Origin: Pseudofrankia inefficax
Lineage (GTDB): Bacteria; Actinomycetota; Actinomycetes; Frankiales; Frankiaceae
DNA length: 64,000 nt
NCBI RefSeq assembly: GCF_000166135.1
Contig: NC_014666.1
Span: 3,658,001-3,722,000, forward strand
Direction: 5' to 3'
Under the pieces are notes generated by a model that saw nothing but the letters and a program-made list of their open reading frames with translations, was not told where the DNA came from and did no database searches. Below, in pieces: positions 1 to 8,552 of the stretch (positions are counted from its first letter, which is position 1; each line of letters starts with the position of its first letter). The translations under genes and the position numbers were made by a program.

Positions 1-732
1 CTGCTCGGCCTGACCGACTACCTGGACCGCAAGCCGAAGGCGCTGTCCGGCGGCCAGCGCCAGCGGGTGGCGATGGGCCGGGCGATCGTGCGGGAGCCGC
101 AGGTCTTCTGCATGGACGAGCCGCTGTCGAACCTCGACGCCAAGATGCGGGTGCAGACCAGGACCGACATCGCGAAGCTGCAGGCCGACCTCGGCGCGAC
201 CACGGTCTACGTCACGCATGACCAGGTCGAGGCGATGACGATGGGCGACCGAGTCGCGGTGATGAACGCCGGCGAGCTGCAGCAGGTCGCGACGCCGATG
301 GAGCTCTACAGCCGCCCGGCCAACCTGTTCGTCGCCGGCTTCATCGGTAGCCCGCAGATGAACCTACTCGCGGCCGAGGTGTCCGGCGGCCTCGTCCGGC
401 TCGGTGGCTATGACGTGCCGGTGCCGGCCGCGACGCTGGCGAAGCTGCCGAAGGACGTGACCGTCGGGGTCCGGCCCGAGGCGTTCCACGTCGTGCCCGA
501 CGGCGGCCTCCCGGTGGAGGTGGTGGTCGTCGAGCACCTCGGCTCGGACTCCTACGTCCACGGCACCGTCGCGCTGGGCGGCGGCGACCGTGGCTCCGAG
601 AACCCTGGGCGCCTGGTGGTCCGGGTCTCGCCCAGGAGCGAGGTCGCGCGAGGCGATCATCTCCAGGTGTCCGTCGAACCGGGCGACATCCACCTCTTCG
701 ACACCGCCACCGGCCGGCGCCTGACCGCCTGA
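1..732 (+). CDS. Sugar ABC transporter ATP-binding protein (5' truncated)
   Basis: The gene starts before the window; 243 codons and the stop are visible. The visible part holds the ABC signature LSGGQ at visible residues 15-19, Walker B ending in CMDEP, the D-loop SNLDA and the H-loop VTHD. A C-terminal region of about 120 residues resembles the TOBE domain of MalK/UgpC/MsiK-type importers. It would hydrolyse ATP on the cytoplasmic face for a carbohydrate importer. The binding protein and permeases start about 180 bases downstream after a hairpin, so it is probably their ATPase, though it may serve several importers as MsiK does in Streptomyces. The Walker A segment lies outside the window. 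Confidence 0.9.
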   Translation: MLGLTDYLDRKPKALSGGQRQRVAMGRAIVREPQVFCMDEPLSNLDAKMRVQTRTDIAKLQADLGATTVYVTHDQVEAMTMGDRVAVMNAGELQQVATPMELYSRPANLFVAGFIGSPQMNLLAAEVSGGLVRLGGYDVPVPAATLAKLPKDVTVGVRPEAFHVVPDGGLPVEVVVVEHLGSDSYVHGTVALGGGDRGSENPGRLVVRVSPRSEVARGDHLQVSVEPGDIHLFDTATGRRLTA

Positions 733-741
733 CCCGCGGCT

Positions 742-779
742 GACGAGTGGCCGTCCGGTCGTCCGGGCGGCCACTCGTC
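742..779 (+). terminator. Hairpin terminator after the ATPase gene
   Basis: A 17-bp stem (left arm GACGAGTGGCCGTCCGG) with one mismatch and a short loop begins 10 bases after the stop codon. There is no long T run, as is usual in actinobacteria. It separates the ATPase gene from the binding-protein gene. Confidence 0.6.
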
Positions 780-810
780 GCATCTCGTTACGTTCCGGTG
801 AATCCGGGTC

Positions 811-857
811 AAACGTCTTGACTCGAATAAGTAAGGCTGCTGAACTAACAAAAATTC
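811..857 (+). promoter_or_regulatory. AT-rich promoter region of the sugar operon
   Basis: This is a clear AT-rich island upstream of the binding-protein gene. It carries TTGACT at 818-823 as a plausible -35 box. No convincing -10 hexamer stands at the ideal distance. The sequence between could hold the operator for the ROK regulator encoded downstream; that is inference. Confidence 0.3.
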
Positions 858-915
858 TGGGCGGCCGGGGCGACTGGGCGGCCCGGACCACCTCCATGGC
901 AGAGATGAGGGGCCG

Positions 916-2169
916 ATGAACAGAAGGCTCACCGGTCGGGTCGCGGGCGGGGTCGCGTTCGCGGCCGCCGCCGCGCTCGCGCTGGCCGCGTGCGGGAGCA
1001 GCGGCGGTGGCTCGTCGTCCGGCGGCGCGACGACGCTGAAGCTCGTCGTCGCCGACTACGGCACCGGCCCGTCCAACACCAGCACCAAGTACTGGCAGGA
1101 CATCGCCGACGCCTTCCACACGGCGCACTCCGACATCACCGTCAAGATCACGACGATTCCCTGGACCCAGTTCGACCAGCAGGTCCAGACGATGATCCAG
1201 AACAAGCAGTACCCGGACATCACCGAGGGCGACTACTTCTCGAACTACGCCCAGGACGGCCTGCTCTACTCGGCCTCCGACGTCCTCTCGAACCCGGGCA
1301 ACCTGCTGCCAGCCTTCAAGGACCAGGGCACCTTCGAGGGAACCCAGTACGGCCTGCCGTTCACCACGTCGAGCCGGACGCTGTTCTACAGCAAGAAGCT
1401 CTTCGCGCAGGCCGGCATCACCGACGCGCCGAAGACCTGGGCCGACGTCCAGGCCGACGCCGAGAAGATCAAGGCCACCGGCAACATCGGCTTCGGGCTG
1501 CCGCTCGGCTCCGAGGAGGCCCAGGCCGAGTCGCTGCTGTGGATGCTCGGCGCGGGCGGCGGCTACCAGACCGGCGGCAAGTACACCATCAACAGCGCGG
1601 CCAACACCGAGGCCTTCACCTTCCTCAAGGGCCTCGTCGCCGCCGGTGACACCGAGCCGAACCCCGGCACGGTCAACCGCACCGACCTGTGGCAGAAGTT
1701 CGCCCAGGGCCAGGTCGGCATGGTCAACGGCTCGCCGGCGCTCATCCCGATCATCCAGGCGGCCGGCAAGCTGACCGACAGCGGCTGGACCTCGGTCCCG
1801 ATCGCCGGCAAGTCCGGACCGCTCTCGACCACCCTCGGTGTCTGCGACAACGTCGCCGCGTTCAAGCCGAACGGTCACCAGACCCAGATCAGGCAGTTCC
1901 TGGACTTCGCCTACCAGGACAAGTACCAGCTGCAGTTCGACAAGGAGTACGACCTGCTGCCGGCGACCAGCACGGCCAGCACGGCGCTTTCCTCGGACCC
2001 GGTGTTCGCGCCGTTCCTGACCGCCCTGCCGAAGTCGATCCAGTACCCCAGCGACACCGCCTGGGCGAACGTGAAGACGAAGATCCAGCAGACCATCGGC
2101 ACGGCCGTCACCGGTGACCCGGCGGCGGTTCTCGGAAACCTGCAGCAGTCGGCCACGGCCGGCGGCTGA
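916..2169 (+). CDS. Extracellular sugar-binding lipoprotein of an ABC importer
   Basis: A 417-residue protein with a short basic N-terminus, a hydrophobic stretch and a lipobox ending in LAAC with Cys at residue 26. It is therefore an exported lipoprotein anchored on the outer face of the membrane. A Gly/Ser-rich linker follows, then a family 1 solute-binding fold, with phrases such as YGLPFTTSSRTLFYSKKLF that are typical of sugar-binding proteins. AGGGG precedes the ATG. The permeases, ROK proteins and nagAB downstream make an amino sugar or chito-oligosaccharide the likely ligand (inference by context, as in DasA/NgcE systems). Confidence 0.9.
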   Translation: MNRRLTGRVAGGVAFAAAAALALAACGSSGGGSSSGGATTLKLVVADYGTGPSNTSTKYWQDIADAFHTAHSDITVKITTIPWTQFDQQVQTMIQNKQYPDITEGDYFSNYAQDGLLYSASDVLSNPGNLLPAFKDQGTFEGTQYGLPFTTSSRTLFYSKKLFAQAGITDAPKTWADVQADAEKIKATGNIGFGLPLGSEEAQAESLLWMLGAGGGYQTGGKYTINSAANTEAFTFLKGLVAAGDTEPNPGTVNRTDLWQKFAQGQVGMVNGSPALIPIIQAAGKLTDSGWTSVPIAGKSGPLSTTLGVCDNVAAFKPNGHQTQIRQFLDFAYQDKYQLQFDKEYDLLPATSTASTALSSDPVFAPFLTALPKSIQYPSDTAWANVKTKIQQTIGTAVTGDPAAVLGNLQQSATAGG

Positions 2170-2222
2170 GCCCGCTGGTCAGGGGTCCGGCCGTGAGGCC
2201 GGGCCCCGTCTGCGCCATGCTC

Positions 2223-2258
2223 GGTGGGCCTTTCCCGCTCATTCCGGAAAGGCCCACC
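2223..2258 (+). terminator. Intra-operon hairpin between binding protein and permeases
   Basis: A 13-bp perfect stem (GGTGGGCCTTTCC) with a 10-base loop lies 54 bases after the binding-protein stop. Such hairpins commonly protect or partly terminate the message so that binding protein is made in excess over permeases. There is no T run, so partial termination is only inferred. Confidence 0.55.
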
Positions 2259-2315
2259 GCAGCGTCATCCCAGTAGTCGAACATCCCCTAGTCGAGCCAG
2301 GAGCGTGAGGACCGG

Positions 2316-3284
2316 ATGGCCACCCTGAGTCCCCTGACGCCGGACGTGGCCCAGGGTCGCCTCACACCAGCCGTGGGTTCGGGCCGGTCGTGGCCGCGCG
2401 CCGCGCTGGCCCGGCTGGCGCCGCTGGCGTGGCTCGGCCCGGCGCTCGTCCTCATCGGCGTCGTCGTGGTGTGGCCCGTCGTCGTCATGGTGCAGTCGTC
2501 GTTCCAGCACATCGGCGGCGAGGGCTTCGTCGCCGGCTACAACGGCACCCACAACTACCGGCACCTGTTCCGCGAGCCGGACTTCGTCTCGGTGCTGGTG
2601 CGCACGGTGCTGTGGGTCGTCGCCGTCGTCGTCGTGACCATGCTGCTCGCGCTCGGCCTCGCGCAGCTCTTCCACCAGCGTTTTCCCGGGCGCCGCGTCG
2701 CGCGCTGGGCGCTGATCGTCCCGTGGGCCGCGTCGGTGATGATGACCGCGCTGATCTTCCGCTGGGCGCTCGACCCGAACAACGGCGTCATCAACCTGTT
2801 CCTGCACCAGATCGGCGTCGTGAAGAAGCTCGGCTCGCACCAGGCCTACTGGCTCGGCGAACCGAGCCACGCGCTGGTCTGGATGATGGCGGTGGCCGTC
2901 TTCGTGTCGCTGCCGTTCACGACCTACGCGATCCTCTCCGGGCTGCAGGGCATTCCCGACGACGTGTACGAGGCGGCCTCGATCGACGGGTCGACCGGGC
3001 TGAGCTCCTACCTGCACATCACGCTGCCGCTGCTGCGGCCGGCGATCATCGTCGCGACGCTCATCAACGTCATCAACGTGTTCAACTCGTTCCCGATCAT
3101 CTGGGAGATGACGCGGGGCGGGCCGGGCTACCAGACGAGCACCTCGACCATCTACATGGTCGACCTCAAGCAGGGGAACGTCGGTGAGTCCGCCGCGATG
3201 TCGGTCATCAACTTCGGCCTCGTGATCCTCATCGTCGTGATCTACCTGTCGACGACCCGCTGGAAGGAGCAGGTGGACCGGTGA
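2316..3284 (+). CDS. Sugar ABC transporter permease, MalF-type
   Basis: A 322-residue inner-membrane protein with about six hydrophobic segments. The cytoplasmic EAA loop is present as EAASIDGSTG followed by the ITLPLL stretch, which docks to the ATPase. A proline- and arginine-bearing N-terminus precedes the first segment near residue 40. It overlaps the next permease gene by 4 bases (GTGA), so the two are translationally coupled. With the partner permease it would form the translocation pore of the importer. Confidence 0.88.
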   Translation: MATLSPLTPDVAQGRLTPAVGSGRSWPRAALARLAPLAWLGPALVLIGVVVVWPVVVMVQSSFQHIGGEGFVAGYNGTHNYRHLFREPDFVSVLVRTVLWVVAVVVVTMLLALGLAQLFHQRFPGRRVARWALIVPWAASVMMTALIFRWALDPNNGVINLFLHQIGVVKKLGSHQAYWLGEPSHALVWMMAVAVFVSLPFTTYAILSGLQGIPDDVYEAASIDGSTGLSSYLHITLPLLRPAIIVATLINVINVFNSFPIIWEMTRGGPGYQTSTSTIYMVDLKQGNVGESAAMSVINFGLVILIVVIYLSTTRWKEQVDR

Positions 3285-4108
3285 GGACCTCCCGCGCGCG
3301 CACCGCCGTCCTCGCCACCGGGGCGTACCTGGTCGCGATCGTCTTCCTGCTGCCGTACGTCGAGATGATCATTACGGCTGGCCGGCCGAAGAGTGAGCTG
3401 GGCGAGAGGAACTACTTCCCGAGCCACTTCACCTTCTCGAACTTCACCTCGCTGTGGTCGGCCGGCGGGCTCGGCGGCAATATCGGGGTCAGCCTGGAGG
3501 TCGCCGGCGGGGCCACGCTGCTGGCGCTGCTGGTCGCCGTGCCGGCCGCGTACTACACCGCGCGGCACCGGTTCCGCGGGCGGACGGCGTTCCTGCTGCT
3601 CGTCCTGGCCACCCAGATGTTCCAGCCGGCCGCGATGCTGGTCGGGCTGCAGCGCGAGTTCACCAACTTCAACCTGCCGTCGGCGACGGTCTCCCTGATC
3701 ATCGTGAACGCCGGCTTCAACCTCGCCTTCGCGGTCTGGATTCTCAACGCGTTCTTCTCCTCCATTCCGGTGGAGCTGGAGGAGGCCGCGCAGGTCGACG
3801 GGCTCGGCAGGCTCGGCGCGCTTTTCCGGATCACCCTGCCGCTGGCCGCGCCGGGCATCGTCACCGCGCTCATCTTCACCTTCATCACCGCGTGGAACGA
3901 GTTCCTCGTCGCGCTCACGCTGAGCCTGGGCTCGCCGGCCGGGAACCGGCCGCTGACCGTCGCCATCGACGGCTACGTCGGGGAGTACGCCACCGACTGG
4001 GGGCACCTGTTCGCGGGCGGGCTGGTCGCCACGGTGCCGGTGATCGTCCTGTTCGCGATCATCGAGCGCCGCGTCGTCACCGGCCTGACCGCCGGAGCGG
4101 TGAAGTGA
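3281..4108 (+). CDS. Sugar ABC transporter permease, MalG-type
   Basis: A 275-residue inner-membrane protein with about six hydrophobic segments. The EAA loop reads EEAAQVDGLG followed by ITLPLAAPG. The GTG start sits in a 4-base overlap with the preceding permease, and its own TGA overlaps the GTG of the ROK regulator. This unbroken coupling puts transport and regulation on one message. It is the second half of the pore pair. Confidence 0.88.
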   Translation: MRTSRARTAVLATGAYLVAIVFLLPYVEMIITAGRPKSELGERNYFPSHFTFSNFTSLWSAGGLGGNIGVSLEVAGGATLLALLVAVPAAYYTARHRFRGRTAFLLLVLATQMFQPAAMLVGLQREFTNFNLPSATVSLIIVNAGFNLAFAVWILNAFFSSIPVELEEAAQVDGLGRLGALFRITLPLAAPGIVTALIFTFITAWNEFLVALTLSLGSPAGNRPLTVAIDGYVGEYATDWGHLFAGGLVATVPVIVLFAIIERRVVTGLTAGAVK

Positions 4109-5262
4109 GCCCAGCGAGGATCCCAGGGCCGCGCCCCGCGACGGAGGGGGAGCGGTCCGGCGGCCCGCGCCGCCGGTCGCTGCGGCCGACAGGCAAGCTG
4201 CTCGGCCAGGACGCCCGGCGCCACCATCGCGCGCTGATCCTGCAGCAGCTGTTCAGCGAGGGCTCGAACAGCCGCGCCGACCTGGCCCGGGCCACCGGCC
4301 TGACGCGGGTGACCGTCTCCGACCTGGTGGGCGGGCTGATCGAGGACGGTCTCGTCGCCGAGCTCGGCTCGCCGGTCGAGACCAGGATCGGCAAGCCGCC
4401 GACGCTCGTCGGCATCGTCGCCGACGCGGCGCACATCGTGGCGCTCGACCTGTCGCCCGACGACCGGATGATCGGCGCGGTCCAGGACCTGTTCGGCGTG
4501 GTCAAGGCGCGCGTCGAGCTGCCCCGCGAGGGCCGGTCCGGCGCCGAGGCGGTCCGGCTGGCGGTGCGCCTGGCCGAGGAGCTGCGGGCGGCCACGGACC
4601 GGCCGCTGCTCGGCGTCGGCGTCGGCAGCCCCGGCGTCGTCGACGCCCGCGGTGTCGTGCTGGACGCGCCCAACCTCAGCTGGCGCGACGTCGATCTCGC
4701 GGGCACGCTGCACCGCGAGCTCGGCGTCCCCGTCTACGTCGCCAACGACGCGAACACCGCCGTCCTCGGCGAGCACACCTTCGGGGAGGCCGGCGACGGG
4801 GACTTCATGCTGCTGCGCATCGCGACCGGTGTCGGCGCCGGCCTCGTCATCGGCGGCGTCCTCGTCCAGGGCCACGCCTGGGCCGCCGGCGAGATCGGCC
4901 ACGTGGTCGTCGACCCGGCGGGCAAGCCCTGCGCCTGCGGGCGGGCCGGCTGCCTGGAGACGGTGCTCGCGGTGCCCCGGCTGCGGGCACAGGACCGGGC
5001 AGGGCTGACCCAGGTCGGCGAGGTGCTCGGCGACGCGCTGGCGCCGGTCATCGGTCTGCTCAACCTGCACGAGCTCGTCCTCGCCGGGCCCCCCGACCTG
5101 CTTGACGGCCCGCTGCGGGAGGCCGTCGACCGTGTCGTCCGGGAACGGACGATGGCCGTCAGCACGGCCGACTTCGTGGTACGTACCTCCACGCTGGGCG
5201 ACGACGTCGTCCTCGCCGGCGCCGCGGTGCTGGTCCTGTCCGGCGAGCTGGGGGTCGCGTGA
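4105..5262 (+). CDS. ROK-family transcriptional regulator
   Basis: A 385-residue protein. I chose the GTG at 4105 because it overlaps the permease stop by 4 bases. Residues of roughly 30-90 form a winged helix-turn-helix (SRADLARATGLTRVTVSDLV). The rest is a ROK sugar-sensing domain with VANDAN and the zinc motif CACGRAGCLE near residue 276. The HTH plus ROK layout is that of NagC/Mlc/Rok7B7-type regulators. It most likely controls this operon in response to an amino-sugar ligand (inference from position). The C-terminal ROK half is slightly short. Confidence 0.88.
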   Translation: MSPARIPGPRPATEGERSGGPRRRSLRPTGKLLGQDARRHHRALILQQLFSEGSNSRADLARATGLTRVTVSDLVGGLIEDGLVAELGSPVETRIGKPPTLVGIVADAAHIVALDLSPDDRMIGAVQDLFGVVKARVELPREGRSGAEAVRLAVRLAEELRAATDRPLLGVGVGSPGVVDARGVVLDAPNLSWRDVDLAGTLHRELGVPVYVANDANTAVLGEHTFGEAGDGDFMLLRIATGVGAGLVIGGVLVQGHAWAAGEIGHVVVDPAGKPCACGRAGCLETVLAVPRLRAQDRAGLTQVGEVLGDALAPVIGLLNLHELVLAGPPDLLDGPLREAVDRVVRERTMAVSTADFVVRTSTLGDDVVLAGAAVLVLSGELGVA

Positions 5263-6245
5263 CCGGGGTTCGCGTGGGGCTGGACATCGGGGCGACCAAG
5301 ATCCTCGGGGTGGTCGTGGCCGGTGACGGAACCGTGCTGGCTCAGGCGCGCGAGCAGACGGTCGCCGGGCCCGACGGGGTGCTGGCCTCCGCGGGAGCGG
5401 TGCTCGAACGGCTCGCCGAAGCGGTCGACGGCCCGCTGCCGCCGGACGTCGGCGTCGGGGTGCCGGGCATCGTCGACCGCCGCCGGGGTGCCGTCAAGCA
5501 CGCCGTGAACCTCGGACTCGGCGGCGACTGGTTCCCGCTGGCCGACCAGATCGGCGCGCGGGCCGGCGCGCTGCGCCACTTCGGGGCAAACACGGCCCGG
5601 AGTCACTTCGGGGCAAACACGGCCCGGAGCCACTTCGGGGCAGGCCCGGCCCGGGTGACGCTGGAGAACGACCTCAACGCCGCGACCTGGGGCGCGCACG
5701 TGCTCAGCGGTGCTGACGATCTTGCCTACGTGAGCCTCGGCACCGGGCTCGCGGCGGGTTTCGTGCTCGACGGCGTGCTGCGGCGCGGGGCGCACGGCGC
5801 CGCCGGCGAGATCGGGCACGTGCCGGTCGACCCGGCGGGCGAGCTCTGCTCGTGCGGGCAGAAGGGGTGCCTCGAACTGGTCGCCTCCGGCTCCGCGGCG
5901 TCGGCGGCCTGGCCGTCCCGCGACGTGCCACCCGCGCAGGCGCTGTTCGCGGCCGCGGCGGCGGGTGACCCGACGGCGGTCGCGGCCCGTGACCGCTTCG
6001 TGGACGGGGTCGCCGACGCGATCCGGATGCTCGGCCTGACCGTCGACCCGCGCACGATCATCCTCGGCGGCGGGGTCGCCAACCTCGGCGCTCCGCTGCT
6101 GGACGCCGTGGCCGGGGCGCTGCGCGCGCAGGCGGCGACCTCGCCGTTCCTGTCGTCGCTGGACCTGGCGAGCCGGCTCACCCTGGTGCCCCGGGGAGTC
6201 CCGGTCGGCGCGCTGGGCGCCGCCATGATCGGCGACGCCGGATGA
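5259..6245 (+). CDS. ROK-family sugar kinase (N-acetylglucosamine kinase-like)
   Basis: A 328-residue cytoplasmic kinase; the GTG start overlaps the regulator stop by 4 bases. The phosphate-1 motif DIGATKILG is at the N-terminus, LENDLNAA carries the catalytic Asp region, and the zinc motif CSCGQKGCLE lies near residue 197. There is no HTH, unlike its neighbour. With nagA and nagB just downstream it should phosphorylate imported GlcNAc to GlcNAc-6-phosphate. It is odd in holding an in-frame tandem repeat (HFGANTARS units) just before the LEND motif. Glucose or ManNAc kinase is the alternative. Confidence 0.82.
   Translation: MTGVRVGLDIGATKILGVVVAGDGTVLAQAREQTVAGPDGVLASAGAVLERLAEAVDGPLPPDVGVGVPGIVDRRRGAVKHAVNLGLGGDWFPLADQIGARAGALRHFGANTARSHFGANTARSHFGAGPARVTLENDLNAATWGAHVLSGADDLAYVSLGTGLAAGFVLDGVLRRGAHGAAGEIGHVPVDPAGELCSCGQKGCLELVASGSAASAAWPSRDVPPAQALFAAAAAGDPTAVAARDRFVDGVADAIRMLGLTVDPRTIILGGGVANLGAPLLDAVAGALRAQAATSPFLSSLDLASRLTLVPRGVPVGALGAAMIGDAG
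5577..5654 (+). repeat. 27-bp in-frame tandem repeat in the ROK kinase gene
   Basis: Two near-identical 27-bp units (5577-5603, 5604-5630) and a third partial unit (5631-5654) encode HFGANTARS, HFGANTARS and HFGAGPAR. The insert lies between two conserved ROK segments, so it probably forms a surface loop. Confidence 0.85.
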
Positions 6246-6275
6246 CCGGCGACGCCGGATGACCAGGACGCCGCG

Positions 6276-7412
6276 GTGACCGGTGACCTTCGCGTCGTCG
6301 GGGGTGTGGCCGCCACCGGCCGCCCGGTCGAGGTCGTGATCGTGGGCGGCCGGGTCGTGGCCGGCCCACCACCTGACGACGGGCCGTCCTACGACGCCAC
6401 GGGCTGCTACGTGCTGCCCGGCCTCATTGACCTGCAGGTCAACGGCGCCGCCGGCCACGACCTGACCGACCAGCCGGACCGGCTGTGGGACGTCGCGGCC
6501 GCGCTGGCCCGTTTCGGGGTGACCGCGTTCGCGCCGACCGTGATCAGCTCCGCGCCGGAAGCGCGGGCCCGGGCCCTGGCGGCGTTCCGGGCGGGCCCGC
6601 CCCCCGGCTGGGCAGGCGCCGTCCCGCTCGGGCTCCACTACGAAGGGCCGATGATCGCGGCGGGCCGCAAGGGCGCGCATCCGGAGCGCTGGCTCGTGCC
6701 ACCGTCGTCGGCCGTGATCGACGGCTGGTCCCGGGACAGCGGCGTCCTCCTGGTGACCCTCGCCCCCGAACTGCCCGGCGCGCTGGACGTGATCCGTGAC
6801 CTGACCGCCCGCGGCGTGCTGGTCTCGGTCGGCCACACCGAGGCGACGGCGGCGCAGGTCGCGGACGCCCTCGACGCCGGGGCCAGGCTCGTCACCCACC
6901 TCGGCAACGCCATGCCGCCGCTGCGGGCCCGCGAGCCGGGACCGATCGGCGCCGCGCTCGGCGGGTCGTGGCTGGTGGCCGGGGTGATCGCCGACGGTCA
7001 CCACCTCGACCCGCTCACGCTGAGCCTCGCCTGGCGCGCGCTCGGGCCGGACCGGTTCCTCGCGGTCTCCGACACCACCGCCGCGCTCGGCCTGCCCGAC
7101 GGCCCGGCCAGGCTCGGCGACCAGGACGTGATCGTCTCGGCCGGCACCGTGCGTCTGCCGGCCGGGACGCTGGCCGGCTCGGCCGCGTCGCTGCCGCAGT
7201 GCCTGCGCACCCTCGTGGCGACGACCGGCTGCGCGCTGGGCGAGGCCGTCACGAGCGCCACCGCGACGCCGGCCGCGCTCGTCGGCGACCCGGCCCGCGG
7301 ATCGCTGCGGCCAGGCGCGCGCGGCGACCTGACGATCCTGGACCAGGAACTCGACGTGGTCGCCACGATCGTGGCCGGGCACGTCGTCCACGACCCGAAC
7401 GGACGGTACTGA
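6276..7412 (+). CDS. nagA: N-acetylglucosamine-6-phosphate deacetylase
   Basis: A 378-residue metal-dependent amidohydrolase. It removes acetate from GlcNAc-6-phosphate to give glucosamine-6-phosphate. The family landmarks are in order: PGLIDLQVNG, HYEGP with the metal-ligand Glu, SVGHTEA and THLGNAM with metal-ligand His residues, and the catalytic Asp in AVSDTTAALG. The GTG start lies 30 bases after the kinase stop. Its TGA overlaps the nagB start, so the two enzymes are coupled. Confidence 0.92.
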   Translation: MTGDLRVVGGVAATGRPVEVVIVGGRVVAGPPPDDGPSYDATGCYVLPGLIDLQVNGAAGHDLTDQPDRLWDVAAALARFGVTAFAPTVISSAPEARARALAAFRAGPPPGWAGAVPLGLHYEGPMIAAGRKGAHPERWLVPPSSAVIDGWSRDSGVLLVTLAPELPGALDVIRDLTARGVLVSVGHTEATAAQVADALDAGARLVTHLGNAMPPLRAREPGPIGAALGGSWLVAGVIADGHHLDPLTLSLAWRALGPDRFLAVSDTTAALGLPDGPARLGDQDVIVSAGTVRLPAGTLAGSAASLPQCLRTLVATTGCALGEAVTSATATPAALVGDPARGSLRPGARGDLTILDQELDVVATIVAGHVVHDPNGRY

Positions 7413-8197
7413 TGGAGGTCGTGCCCCTCACCACGGCCGAGCAGGTCGCGGTGCTCGCCGCCGACGTCATCGAGGCGCAGGTCCGCCGGACGCCGGCCGC
7501 CGTGCTCGGGCTGGCCACCGGCTCGACCCCGCTGCCGACCTACCGGGAGCTGATCCGCCGCCACCGGGCCGGCGCCGGCCCGTCGTACGACGAGGTGCGC
7601 TGCTTCAACCTGGACGAGTACGTCGGCCTGCCGCCCGGCCACGAGCAGAGCTACCTGGTCACCATCGCCCGGGAGCTGACCGACGGGCTCGGCATCGACC
7701 CGGGCCGCGTGCACGGCCCCGACCCGGACGAGGACCGGCTGGCCACGGCGGGCGAGCGGTACGAGTCCCTGATCGTCGGAGCCGGGGGCGTCGACGTCCA
7801 GCTGCTCGGGATCGGGTCGGACGGCCATCTCGCGTTCAACGAGCCCGGCTCGTCGCTGGCCAGCCTCACCCGGCTCAAGACGCTGACCGCCCAGACCCGG
7901 GCCGACAACGCGCGCTTCTTCGGCTCGCTGGAGAAGGTGCCGCGCCACGTGCTGACCCAGGGGCTGGGCACCATCCTGCGGGCCCGGCACCTGCTGCTGA
8001 TCGCGACCGGCGCCGGCAAGGCCGAGGCGGTCGCGGCCGCCGTGGAGGGCCCGGTCTCGGCGTCCTGCCCGGCGTCGGTGCTGCAGCTACACCGGCACGC
8101 CACGGTCCTGCTGGACGAACCCGCCGCCGCGGCCCTGGCCCGGGGCTCGTACTACCGCGAGGTCTACGCCGGCAAGCCCCCCTGGCAGGGGCTCTAA
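7412..8197 (+). CDS. nagB: Glucosamine-6-phosphate deaminase
   Basis: A 261-residue sugar isomerase/deaminase converting glucosamine-6-phosphate to fructose-6-phosphate and ammonia. Family motifs are LATGSTPLPTY, FNLDEYVGL with the catalytic Asp/Glu region, and LGIGSDGHLAFNEPG. The ATG overlaps the nagA stop (TGATG). It closes the operon; no further gene follows on this strand for about 2 kb. The pathway from import to glycolysis is therefore complete in this cluster. Confidence 0.93.
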   Translation: MEVVPLTTAEQVAVLAADVIEAQVRRTPAAVLGLATGSTPLPTYRELIRRHRAGAGPSYDEVRCFNLDEYVGLPPGHEQSYLVTIARELTDGLGIDPGRVHGPDPDEDRLATAGERYESLIVGAGGVDVQLLGIGSDGHLAFNEPGSSLASLTRLKTLTAQTRADNARFFGSLEKVPRHVLTQGLGTILRARHLLLIATGAGKAEAVAAAVEGPVSASCPASVLQLHRHATVLLDEPAAAALARGSYYREVYAGKPPWQGL

Positions 8198-8552
8198 CCC
8201 CCAGACCGGCACGGCCGTGGCCACCGTCGGCGTGCCTGGCGTGTGAAGATCGCTGTTTCGGCCCTCGGGTGGTCGTGACCAGGGCATTGGTCCAACCACC
8301 CGAGGGCCCAAACGGCGATCACAGCCTGAAGGTGGTGCCGGGCCGCGGCTGGCGCGGGCGCCGGAACGGGCTGCGGGGGAGTCGTAGCGCGTGGCCGCCC
8401 CTTTCGGCTGGTCGCCGGGCGCCAGGGTGGCGGCGCACGGGCGACGGCGCGGAAGGGGCGGCCAACGCGTGGGGGCGGGCGACGGCGGGCCGCTCGGGCC
8501 GGCGGACGACCGTGATCGGCGCCGGCGGGAATGCCGGCCGTACGCCCCCGGC
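8198..8552. other. Gene-free stretch between convergent nagB and MFS genes
   Basis: It holds the 73-bp palindrome at 8248-8320 and a separate 11-bp inverted repeat (GGCCGCCCCTT at 8393-8403, its complement at 8453-8463). Either could end transcription from both sides. I see no gene. Confidence 0.5.
8248..8320. repeat. 73-bp palindromic element, copy A
   Basis: It begins GATCGCTGTTTCGGCCCT and ends GAGGGCCCAAACGGCGATC. Arms of about 30 bases pair almost fully around a variable centre. Two further copies of exactly the same length lie at 49142-49214 and 51679-51751. Here it sits between two convergent genes. Confidence 0.85.

Noticed and set aside
364..1878. 504-codon open frame on the minus strand over the ATPase and binding-protein genes
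   Set aside because: Antisense shadow of high-GC coding DNA; Arg/Gly/Val-rich with no domain, and it spans a terminator and promoter of the real genes.
4734..7391. 885-codon minus-strand open frame over the ROK, nagA region
   Set aside because: Opposite a well-conserved operon with 4-base overlaps; no motif.
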